DNA of 5,891 nucleotides from MWDT01 sp035506315 (GTDB lineage: Bacteria; Verrucomicrobiota; Verrucomicrobiia; Opitutales; Opitutaceae): NCBI GenBank assembly GCA_035506315.1, contig DATJPQ010000169.1, positions 1-5,891 of the forward strand. The letters run 5' to 3'. The position numbers were made by a program, and so were the translations under genes. This document shows, piece by piece, positions 1 through 5,891 of this stretch. The first letter of the stretch is position 1. Every line of letters starts with the position of its first letter. A model generated the notes under the pieces. It made no database searches, was not told the origin of the DNA, and saw only the letters and a program-made list of their open reading frames with translations.

Positions 1-247
1 CCATCAACGCGGCGACCGGATTGGCCGTGTGTTCGAGAACATGGGAGGAGGCCACGTAGCGGAGCGACTGGTCGTGAAAGGGCAGGGCGCAGGCGTCGCC
101 CAGGTAGTCGGCGAGGCACGGCTGGTGGGCGAACTCGCGATAGCGGTCCACGTAGATCGGCTTGATGCCGGGGATGGGCTTCTGGCCCGCGCCGATTTCG
201 ATCCCCGGTTCCCGGAGCCAGCGCGGCACGATGTCGGCGTGCTTCAT
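1..247 (-). CDS. Class I SAM-dependent methyltransferase, N-terminal part (runs off window)
   Basis: The first 82 codons are present and the gene continues beyond the left edge. The product is probably a small class I (Rossmann-fold) methyltransferase of the Methyltransf_11 type, moving a methyl group from S-adenosylmethionine to an acceptor. Residues 16-21 read GIEIGAG, a motif I SAM-binding loop. An acidic strand end follows (YVDRY, 32-36). Around residues 51-82 come DACALPF and then SSHVLEHTANPVAAL, the LPF...SHVLEH pattern typical of this family. The start is the ATG at 247-245, 10 bases after the stop of the large glycosyltransferase gene. No in-frame start codon lies just upstream and there is no Shine-Dalgarno sequence, so translation may be coupled to the upstream gene. 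In this setting a sugar or glycan-terminus methyltransferase is likely, but the acceptor is unknown and the catalytic half is not visible. Confidence 0.85.
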   Translation of the reverse strand, partial: MKHADIVPRWLREPGIEIGAGQKPIPGIKPIYVDRYREFAHQPCLADYLGDACALPFHDQSLRYVASSHVLEHTANPVAALM

Positions 248-257
248 GCGGGGGACA

Positions 258-3200
258 TCACACGCGCGGCGGCCAGGCGAGGTCCCAGCCTTCGACGCTG
301 AGGGCGAGATTGACGTTGTAGGCGGGATCGTGATCGAGCTGGTCGTTCCACGTGCGACGCATGTAGGCCACCTCGCGGGCGAAACGCGCCTTTTTCTCGG
401 GCGTGTCCTCCTTGCCGCGGCTGGCCGACTCGTGGTGGAAGAACTCGGCGAACGGCGTCCAGAGGTTACGATAGCCGGCGGCGCGCACGCGGAGGCAAAA
501 GTCGATGTCGTTGAAGGCGATCGCCAGATCGGTCTCGTTGAAACCGCCCACCTGCTCAAAGACGGCGCGGCGAATCGCGAGGCACGCGCCGGTGACGGCG
601 CTGTAGTTCTGCACGAGGCGGGCGCGGTTCATCTGCCCGTCGGTTCCGTGGGCCTGGTTGACAAAGGCGTGGTTGGCCACGCCGCCGAGGCCAAGCACCA
701 CGCCGGCGTGCTGCACGGTGAGATTCGGGTAATAAAGCATCGCACCCACCGCGCCGATCTCGGGCCGCAGGGCGTGGCTCACCATCTCGTCGAGCCAGCG
801 ACCGGTGATGACCTCGATGTCGTTGTTGAGCAGGCAAACCACGTCGCCGCGGGTCTGACGTACGGCGAAATTGTTGAGCGCAGAGAAATTGAACGGCGCA
901 TCGTAATCGATCACGCGCACGTTGGGTTCCCGGGCCAGCTCGGCGAAGAAGGCGAGCGTTTCCGGGTCGTCGGAACGATTGTTCACGATGACGATCTCGT
1001 AGGGCGCGTAGTCGGTGCGGGCGAAGATCGACGCCACGCAGGTGCGCAACAGGGTCGCGGCGTTGTGCGTGGGGATGATGATCGACACCAGCGGGGGGCG
1101 GGCCGGCAGCGGATAGACGATCTGCCAATGGCTGCCGGGCACGGGCCGCACCTCGACCGCGATCCCGCGACGCGCGAAATGGTCGAGGAGCGCGCGGCGC
1201 GCCGCGTCGAGCGAGTAGTTTTTTTCGCTCACCTCGCGCGCGGTGGAACCGCTGACGGCGCGCCAGTGGTAGAGCACTTTCGGCACATGGCGCACGCGGT
1301 CCGGGGTGGTGCGGTCGATCACCCGCAGCGCCAGGTCCCAATCCTGGCTGCCCTCGTAGCCGGGGCGGAAGCCGCCGACGGCGCGGACGAGGGCGGTGCG
1401 ATAAACGGAGAGATGCGACAGGCAGTTTTGCCCCGTCAGCAGGTCGGGCAGATAGTCGGGCTTGAAATACGGCGTGTAGCGGCGGCCCTCCTCGTCGATC
1501 TTGTCTTCGTCGGTGTAGACGATGTCGGTGTCGGGCCGGGCGGCGAGGCAGAGTGCCACCTCGGCCAGCGCATCGGGCGCGAGCTCGTCGTCATGGTCGA
1601 GCAGCGCCACAAACTCACCACGGGCCAGCTCCAGGGCTGTGTTGGAGGCCTGCGAAATGTGGCCGTTTTCTGTCCGGGAAACGAACCGGATGCGTGGATC
1701 GGCGGCGGCGTAACGCTCGAGCAATGGCCGCACGTACGGCTCTGTGGACGCATCGTCGGCGATACAAAGCTCCCAGTGCTCGTAGACCTGCTCGCGCACC
1801 GAATCGATCGCCCGCCGGAGCCAGCGCTCGGGGGGGTTGTAAACCGGCATGAGCACGGAAAGAGGCGGGCGTTTTTCCGCCGGGAGGGCGGCGAGGCGGG
1901 CGCGCAGCGCGGCGGCCTTCTCCGGCGTCAACCGGCCGAACGCCTCCACCCAGGCCGCATAATCGCGCACGGCCCTTGGCTCGCTGCTGGTATGCAGCGT
2001 GCCGTCGTGGAGGCGCACCCAGCGGCCGTCCGGCACCTGCACCTCGATCACGACGGCGTAGTCGTGGTCGGGCTCCAGCCGGTAGTCGATTTGGAAGCCG
2101 CACGCGACTGCGGTCGACGTGGCAAAACAGTGGGCGGCGGCCACATCTTCGCGGCGCAATCCGCTCCGGACGGGCTGCACCGCCCCGGCGATGGTCGCAC
2201 GGATGTCGCCAACCGGTGCGCCGTTTTCGAGCAAGGCCCAACCGGAGATTACGCCGGCCGCCGGCGCGGCTTCCCAGACGGAAGGCACGTCGACGGATCG
2301 GAGGACCCGCGGTAGCGGAGGCTGATCCGGCGCGGGCGCCGGCGGCGCCGGTTTGCTGCGATCAAGCGTGGCGCGGCGCAACGCGCGCAGCGGCGCGGTC
2401 ATCTGCCAGGACACCGAGGCCTGCATGCGGCGGACTTTGTCCTCGCTCTGCCGTAGCGCCAACTCGAGTTCCGCCCCCCGCTGGGCCAAGGCGGCGGTGC
2501 GTTGCGCCTGCCCGGTCAGGCGGCGCGTAAGTTCGGCCTCGGCCTGCGCGCGCTGGGTGCGTTCGCGTTCCAGCACCACCTTTTGCAGCACGATTTCCCA
2601 TTGGCGCCGGCGGACGATAACTTGCGCTTCGGCGGTCCGCCCGCAGGCCTCGCGGGTTTGGGCGCGCGCGGCCTCCACCGCACATTCCAGACGACCGAGC
2701 CGCGGGTCGCGCACCAAACCAGCGACGTGCGGCCAGAGGCGCTGCCACGCCGGATCGGCCGCAGCCAGCACCGGTGCGACTACGCCGGTGGCGCTGGCCA
2801 GTTCGCTCTGGCTGCGCGCCCGGCTGACCGGCGCCAGGCGATAATCAAAGAGTACGGCTGGCACGACCTCGAGACGATGGTGGCGGCGGACGAGTTGCAG
2901 GAAGAACTGCCAGTCTTCGTCGATGATGTGCTCGGGGAAGCCGCCGAGTTCGAGGAAAACTTCACGCCGGACCAGCGTGTTGGTGTCGGCCAGTACGTTT
3001 TCGATCAACCCGAGTTCGAGGCACGCTCCGAGCGGCGCGAACACATAGCCGGGGTCGCCGGGCTGCTGATCTTCCGGGGCGCGGAAGGCCTGAAACGCAC
3101 AGGCCACGGCCTCGGCGCCGGTTTGCGCCAGCGCCCGGGCGAGTGTGGCCACCATGCCGGGGCGGAAACGGTTGTCGGCGTCACAGAAAAGCACGGCATC

Positions 3201-4178
3201 GCCGGTGGCCTCGCGGGCGGCGCGATTGCGCGCGGCGGCGGGACCGGCGTTGTCCTGCCGCAGGAATTTCCAGCCGGGCCGCGCGAAACGGCGCCCGGCC
3301 TCGGCGAAAGCCGCGATGGCCTCCGCGCTCTTTGAGCCGTCGTCCACGACAATGACCTCGTGCGGCGGCAGCGATTGTGCGGCGATCAGCGCAAGCGCTT
3401 CGCCAAGCAGTGCCGGCTGCTCGTAGTATGGTACGCAAACGCTGACGCGCGGCAGAGGTGAGCTGGCCCGGGCCCGTTGTAGCAGTGCACTCACTCGCGC
3501 TTCCGGCGGGACATCGCCGGCCAGCAGGTTCCTGCACAAGGTACTCGGCAGAGCGCCTCCTTCCGCCGCGGGCAGAGGCACCACGGTGACATTGGCGGCC
3601 AGCGTCCAGCCGGCGGAGCGCAGCCAGGCCAGCACCGTTTCGCTGGCAACCATCACGCCATCGGCATTGGCGATGGCCTGGCGCTCGAGGAAATCGCCGG
3701 CGATGTCGATGCGGCCTTCAGCCGGAAATCGACCGGCCTGCTGGCGGCGCAGCTCGGCCGGCGCATCCAGTGCGAGGACGATCCGGCAGCCGGTCAGCGC
3801 CGAGCCGCTGCGGCGGGCGGCCAGGGCGGTGGCGGCATGCGCAACGTCGCCGAGGAACAGGGCCACGGAAACATCGAGCGCGCCGAGCGCGTGCGCCACC
3901 TGCCAGCCGGTGCGGTGGGCGGGCACGGCGGGCATGATGGGCGCAGTGAATGGCAGGGGAAATTCGTCGAGATGGCGGTAGGTCGCGCCGGCATCGCCAG
4001 CGGCATTGCGCAAGATGGCCCGCACCTCCGCGGTCTCCGGTCCGGTGTGCAGCAGGACCGTCTCTGCCGGCTCGCGACCCAGTGCGCGGGCCATCGTCCA
4101 GGCGTGCCGCGCCAATGCCGGCACCGCCGGATCGGCGGGCGGGTGCAGGTCGTGGACGATGAGACAGACGCGGTTCAT
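258..4178 (-). CDS. Large multi-domain glycosyltransferase (GT4-like N-terminal half plus three GT2 domains)
   Basis: The product has 1306 residues. Residues 1-235 resemble the N-terminal half of a GT-B (GT4-type) glycosyltransferase (ALARHAWTMARALG; NADGVMVASETVLAWLRSAGW), with no C-terminal donor half. GT2 domain A (about 243-450) has VSVCVPYYEQ, VVDDGS (277-282), the DxD motif DAD (333-335) and EDW (421-423). A charged Ala/Glu/Arg/Gln-rich coiled coil (about 497-590) ends in SWQMTAPLRALRR. A Pro-rich linker (609-623) and a beta-rich module (about 628-735) follow. GT2 domain B (about 771-1000) has SVLMPVYNPP, DHDDE (861-865), TDEDK (889-893) and SQDWD (944-948). GT2 domain C (about 1029-1265) has SIIIPTHN, NND (1118-1120), QHAGVVLG and NDIDFCLR (1223-1230), as in COG1216 rhamnosyltransferase-like enzymes. 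The C-terminus (DPAYNVNL...PPRV) is the usual ending, so the protein is complete. It probably adds two or three sugars to a surface glycan from nucleotide-sugar donors. The ATG at 4178 has no Shine-Dalgarno sequence. Confidence 0.95.
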   Translation of the reverse strand: MNRVCLIVHDLHPPADPAVPALARHAWTMARALGREPAETVLLHTGPETAEVRAILRNAAGDAGATYRHLDEFPLPFTAPIMPAVPAHRTGWQVAHALGALDVSVALFLGDVAHAATALAARRSGSALTGCRIVLALDAPAELRRQQAGRFPAEGRIDIAGDFLERQAIANADGVMVASETVLAWLRSAGWTLAANVTVVPLPAAEGGALPSTLCRNLLAGDVPPEARVSALLQRARASSPLPRVSVCVPYYEQPALLGEALALIAAQSLPPHEVIVVDDGSKSAEAIAAFAEAGRRFARPGWKFLRQDNAGPAAARNRAAREATGDAVLFCDADNRFRPGMVATLARALAQTGAEAVACAFQAFRAPEDQQPGDPGYVFAPLGACLELGLIENVLADTNTLVRREVFLELGGFPEHIIDEDWQFFLQLVRRHHRLEVVPAVLFDYRLAPVSRARSQSELASATGVVAPVLAAADPAWQRLWPHVAGLVRDPRLGRLECAVEAARAQTREACGRTAEAQVIVRRRQWEIVLQKVVLERERTQRAQAEAELTRRLTGQAQRTAALAQRGAELELALRQSEDKVRRMQASVSWQMTAPLRALRRATLDRSKPAPPAPAPDQPPLPRVLRSVDVPSVWEAAPAAGVISGWALLENGAPVGDIRATIAGAVQPVRSGLRREDVAAAHCFATSTAVACGFQIDYRLEPDHDYAVVIEVQVPDGRWVRLHDGTLHTSSEPRAVRDYAAWVEAFGRLTPEKAAALRARLAALPAEKRPPLSVLMPVYNPPERWLRRAIDSVREQVYEHWELCIADDASTEPYVRPLLERYAAADPRIRFVSRTENGHISQASNTALELARGEFVALLDHDDELAPDALAEVALCLAARPDTDIVYTDEDKIDEEGRRYTPYFKPDYLPDLLTGQNCLSHLSVYRTALVRAVGGFRPGYEGSQDWDLALRVIDRTTPDRVRHVPKVLYHWRAVSGSTAREVSEKNYSLDAARRALLDHFARRGIAVEVRPVPGSHWQIVYPLPARPPLVSIIIPTHNAATLLRTCVASIFARTDYAPYEIVIVNNRSDDPETLAFFAELAREPNVRVIDYDAPFNFSALNNFAVRQTRGDVVCLLNNDIEVITGRWLDEMVSHALRPEIGAVGAMLYYPNLTVQHAGVVLGLGGVANHAFVNQAHGTDGQMNRARLVQNYSAVTGACLAIRRAVFEQVGGFNETDLAIAFNDIDFCLRVRAAGYRNLWTPFAEFFHHESASRGKEDTPEKKARFAREVAYMRRTWNDQLDHDPAYNVNLALSVEGWDLAWPPRV

Positions 4179-4185
4179 GCCGGAG

Positions 4186-4208
4186 AGGTTTTCGCTGCAC
4201 GAAAACCT
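4186..4208 (-). repeat. Hairpin just upstream of the large glycosyltransferase gene
   Basis: AGGTTTTCG (4186-4194) and CGAAAACCT (4200-4208) form a perfect 9-bp stem with a 5-base loop. It ends 7 bases before the ATG at 4178, so in the mRNA it would sit where a ribosome binding site is expected. It resembles the hairpin at 4358-4382 in stem sequence and loop length. It could be a small dispersed repeat or a leader structure; the sequence does not decide between them. Confidence 0.6.
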
Positions 4209-4266
4209 AATGTCGATTTCGTTTCGGGATGTTTTCTCAGATGCCAGAGAGGCTTTGTTGCCGCTC

Positions 4267-4276
4267 GTTCGCGAAC
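4267..4276. promoter_or_regulatory. 10-bp palindrome at the predicted transcription start
   Basis: GTTCGCGAAC is a perfect palindrome placed a few bases downstream of the predicted -10 box (4281-4286), about where transcription of the large gene would begin. Its position would suit a repressor operator, but a 10-bp palindrome can arise by chance and I do not recognise it as the site of a known regulator. Confidence 0.25.
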
Positions 4277-4280
4277 AACC

Positions 4281-4308
4281 ATAATAGGTGAAATAACAGT
4301 CAGGCCAA
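4281..4308 (-). promoter_or_regulatory. Possible sigma70-type promoter for the large glycosyltransferase gene
   Basis: On the minus strand TTGGCC (4308-4303, four of six matches to TTGACA) is followed after 16 bases by TATTAT (4286-4281, five of six matches to TATAAT). It lies in the A+T-richer gap between the two glycosyltransferase genes and points toward the ATG at 4178. Transcription would start near 4274, leaving a leader of about 95 bases that contains the hairpin at 4186-4208. This is a consensus match only. Confidence 0.4.
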
Positions 4309-4357
4309 GATCGGGGGCGTTCTCAGGTTCGCTGTTCCGGTTCCGAATCCGTAAATT

Positions 4358-4382
4358 TAGGTTTTGGCGCGGCCAAAACCTA
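4358..4382 (-). terminator. Hairpin overlapping the stop codon of the 470-residue glycosyltransferase; possible terminator
   Basis: TAGGTTTTGG (4358-4367) and CCAAAACCTA (4373-4382) form a perfect 10-bp stem with a 5-base loop. On the transcribed strand the first three bases of the hairpin are the TAG stop codon (4382-4380). The sequence after the stem is AATTTACGG, a poor U-tract, and the stem is not very GC-rich, so intrinsic termination would be weak. It may instead be one copy of a small palindromic repeat that also occurs at 4186-4208. Confidence 0.45.
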
Positions 4383-5792
4383 CACCCGCCAGCCGCGTTG
4401 GAGCAGGGCGTAAACCAGGGCGCTGTCGAATTGCGCGCGGCGCATGGCGGCCTGTAGTTCTTCATCGGTCGGTGCTCGCCCCAGGGTGCGCAGCCGAAGC
4501 CGGTCCATTTCGGGAACGCCATGCCGCGACATCCACGCCTGGGTCTTCTGCCGCGGGTGCAGGCGGAACTGGCCAAGAAACCAGGGCAGCCGGGCGAAGC
4601 GCGCACCGGCGGCGGCGAAGCGCAACAGCAGGTCCCAATCGAGCGCGAAGTGGAACGATGCGTCGATGCCGCCCACGCGATCCCAGATGCGTTTGCGCCA
4701 GAAGAGTGTTTCCTGCGGCACAAGGTCCTGCAGGCGCAGGTCGTCGCAGGTGCGGCGCGGCGTGATCCAGCGGCCGATCTCCTGGCCGTCGTCGTCGATC
4801 AACACGCGATGCCCGTACACGACATCGACCGCGGGATGCCGGGCAAAATAGTCGGCCACAAAACGCAGTGCGCCGGGCATGAGGACATCGTCGGAATTGA
4901 GATAGGCCATCACGTCGTCAGGGCCGCAGTCGGCCTGGGCGAAACCACGCACGACGGCGTCGGCCTGGCCGGCGTCAGGAGCGCTCTCGGCATGCTTCAA
5001 CCGCGTGGCATGGCGCCGCATGATGTCGGCACTGCCGTCGGTTGAGCCGCCATCCTGCACGATGAAATCGAGGCGCACGCCGGGCTGGTCGAGCACGCTG
5101 CGCATCGTGGTTTCGAGGAACGCGGCCTGGTTGAACGACGGGGTGACGATGGTGACCTTGGGCAACTGTTCCGCGGGCCGGCGCGAGGCCGGTAAACGCT
5201 CGGGCACGACCGGCCGCGGCGCATGCTGGTCGAAATCGCCGATGGTCAGCCAGCCGCGATGCCGGACCCAGGTGAGGAGAAATTCCTGCTCGGCGCCGGC
5301 CAGCGTGTCCCAGGCGCGGGGCCGTCCGCGCCACGCGTCGAACCAGAAGCATGCCCACCGCCAGCGCTCGCGCCAGGGGTTCTGCGCCGGTGGATCGAGG
5401 GTGAAGGTCTGAAAAACCTGCCACGGGCCGTCGCCGAGCCGCGCTTCGAGCCGGCAGGTGCAACGACGTGGTGGCAGGGTAACGGCGATTTCGAAGCCCG
5501 ACGTGTCGCCGCCGGTTTCGCCGAACATCGCCTGCACGTCGGGCCGTTTACCGCCGATGAGGCCCGGGCTTACCTGGCGGCCGACGCGGGCCCGCACGGC
5601 GGTCACTGAACCACTCTGACGGTGGTAGCACCAGCCGCGCACGACGATGCGTGAGGCGGTGAGAGTGGAATTGGCGGGGGTGTCGACCCAACTGCGAAAC
5701 GCGGAATCCGCGGAGGCCTGGTTCATCGTGATGCTGGGGCGGAGCTCACCAAGGCCTTGGCCGGAAGGCAACGTAACTGTGGCGGCGGCCAT
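4380..5792 (-). CDS. GT2 family glycosyltransferase with N-terminal beta-rich module
   Basis: The product has 470 residues from the longest start. A beta-rich module (about 35-133: GWCYHR, RPDV, GFEI, DGPW) comes first, then a tryptophan-rich segment (137-181), then a GT2 catalytic domain (about 211-412). The catalytic part has VTIVTPSFNQ (213-222), VQDGGSTDGS (245-254), GQADAV (275-280), YLNSDDV (297-303, the metal and nucleotide-sugar site), QETLFW (360-365), LDWD (384-387) and FRLHPRQKT (409-417). These mark the GT2 subgroup in which a GQADA motif precedes LNSDD. It probably transfers one sugar during glycan assembly at the cytoplasmic side of the membrane; donor and acceptor are unknown. 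Start choice is uncertain. The ATG at 5792 lies in the edge of an inverted repeat, and an in-frame ATG at 5726 (residue 23, MNQASADSAF) could be the real start, giving 448 residues. Neither has a Shine-Dalgarno sequence. The TAG stop lies inside a hairpin arm. Confidence 0.93.
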   Translation of the reverse strand: MAAATVTLPSGQGLGELRPSITMNQASADSAFRSWVDTPANSTLTASRIVVRGWCYHRQSGSVTAVRARVGRQVSPGLIGGKRPDVQAMFGETGGDTSGFEIAVTLPPRRCTCRLEARLGDGPWQVFQTFTLDPPAQNPWRERWRWACFWFDAWRGRPRAWDTLAGAEQEFLLTWVRHRGWLTIGDFDQHAPRPVVPERLPASRRPAEQLPKVTIVTPSFNQAAFLETTMRSVLDQPGVRLDFIVQDGGSTDGSADIMRRHATRLKHAESAPDAGQADAVVRGFAQADCGPDDVMAYLNSDDVLMPGALRFVADYFARHPAVDVVYGHRVLIDDDGQEIGRWITPRRTCDDLRLQDLVPQETLFWRKRIWDRVGGIDASFHFALDWDLLLRFAAAGARFARLPWFLGQFRLHPRQKTQAWMSRHGVPEMDRLRLRTLGRAPTDEELQAAMRRAQFDSALVYALLQRGWRV

Positions 5793-5825
5793 AGGACCGC
5801 AGGTTTTTCGAGGACGGCGGTCCTA
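5792..5825. repeat. Inverted repeat upstream of the 470-residue glycosyltransferase
   Basis: TAGGACCGC (5792-5800) and GCGGTCCTA (5817-5825) are perfect 9-bp inverted arms around a 16-base centre. The centre contains AGGTTTTTCG (5801-5810), close to the arm of the hairpin at 4186. A competing compact hairpin, AGGAC-GGCG-GTCCT (5811-5824), is nested in it. Another AGGACC occurs at 5845-5850. The clustered AGGAC words look like intergenic repeat DNA. The left arm overlaps the ATG at 5792, which casts doubt on that start codon. Confidence 0.5.
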
Positions 5826-5859
5826 GATCGCCGCTACAGGTCGGAGGACCATGATCGGT

Positions 5860-5884
5860 AGGGGCGCAGACTTGCTGCGCCCTT
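5860..5884 (+). repeat. GC-rich hairpin, intergenic repeat or plus-strand terminator
   Basis: GGGCGCAG (5862-5869) and CTGCGCCC (5875-5882) form a perfect 8-bp stem with loop ACTTG. A G-T pair and an A-T pair extend it to 5860-5884. On the plus strand the stem is followed by TTTCCTTCT, a pyrimidine-rich tail that could act as a weak intrinsic terminator for a plus-strand transcript. No plus-strand gene is visible to end here, so a small dispersed palindromic repeat is at least as likely. The element lies near the window edge and may extend beyond it. Confidence 0.45.
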
Positions 5885-5891
5885 TCCTTCT

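Noticed and set aside
29..301. 90-codon plus-strand frame at the left edge
   Set aside because: It overlaps the methyltransferase N-terminus on the other strand, which has clear motif I and SHVLEH features; the plus-strand product has none.
819..827. NND instead of a DxD motif in the third GT2 domain, first considered a sign of inactivity
   Set aside because: L-N-N-D is the normal form of this motif in COG1216 rhamnosyltransferase-like GT2 enzymes, and the other motifs (QHAG, NDxDFCLR) are intact.
162..2315. 717-codon open frame on the plus strand, antisense to the large glycosyltransferase gene
   Set aside because: Its product is low-complexity Arg/Gly/Val/His-rich with no recognisable motif, while the opposite strand encodes clear GT2 domains throughout. 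Long antisense frames are expected opposite GC-rich genes with G/C third positions.
2502..3335. 277-codon plus-strand frame and other frames inside the glycosyltransferase genes
   Set aside because: They lie wholly inside well-supported minus-strand coding sequence, lack domain motifs and have composition typical of shadow frames.
258..4178. Possible frameshift or fusion artefact joining separate glycosyltransferase genes
   Set aside because: The frame is continuous, with a coherent linker, coiled coil and Pro-rich hinge between domains and a canonical family C-terminus. No internal start with a ribosome binding site or compositional break was seen.
4267..4276. GTTCGCGAAC considered as a LexA/SOS box
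   Set aside because: It lacks the spaced GTTC-N7-GTTC or CGAAC-N4-GTTC arrangements of known LexA sites; it is only a short palindrome.
4175..4723. 182-codon minus-strand frame spanning the gap between the glycosyltransferase genes
   Set aside because: It starts inside the 470-residue gene in another frame and crosses the promoter and hairpins without any domain signature. Its extension through the gap is explained by chance absence of stops.
1..5891. CRISPR arrays, tRNA or rRNA genes, transposases, attachment sites
   Set aside because: No regularly spaced direct repeats, no cloverleaf-like or rRNA-like sequence and no transposase motifs were found in the non-coding parts, and coding genes fill the rest.

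Overview
The window is a GC-rich stretch of bacterial DNA with three genes, all on the minus strand, so transcription runs from high to low coordinates. It looks like part of a surface-polysaccharide (O-antigen or capsule type) biosynthesis locus. In transcription order the genes are a 470-residue family 2 glycosyltransferase (5792 to 4380), a 1306-residue multi-domain glycosyltransferase (4178 to 258), and the first 82 codons of a SAM-dependent methyltransferase that runs off the left edge (247 to 1). Together they would join sugars into a glycan and methylate a sugar or chain end. The substrates cannot be read from the sequence. No membrane segments or signal peptides are evident, so all three products are probably cytoplasmic or peripheral to the inner face of the membrane.

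Layout. Positions 5793-5891 carry no gene. They hold small inverted repeats built on AGGAC/GTCCT words and a GGGCGCAG/CTGCGCCC hairpin, and look like intergenic palindromic repeat DNA. Positions 4179-4379 separate the two glycosyltransferase genes. This gap is clearly poorer in G+C than the coding DNA. It has a related AGGTTTT-type hairpin near each end (one overlaps the stop codon of the upstream gene) and a plausible sigma70-type promoter reading into the large gene. The large gene and the methyltransferase gene are only 10 bases apart and are probably co-transcribed.

Organism. High G+C with strongly G/C third codon positions, no recognisable Shine-Dalgarno sequence before any of the three starts, and repeat-like intergenic palindromes are compatible with a GC-rich verrucomicrobium such as an Opitutaceae member. 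That placement is a weak inference from style; proteobacteria with similar polysaccharide loci cannot be excluded.

The most notable points are the composition of the large protein (a GT-B N-terminal half, then three GT2 domains separated by a coiled coil and a beta-rich module), the apparent sharing of that beta-rich module with the neighbouring glycosyltransferase, and the paired related hairpins in the gap between the two genes. I see no CRISPR array, transposase, tRNA, rRNA or clearly new system.
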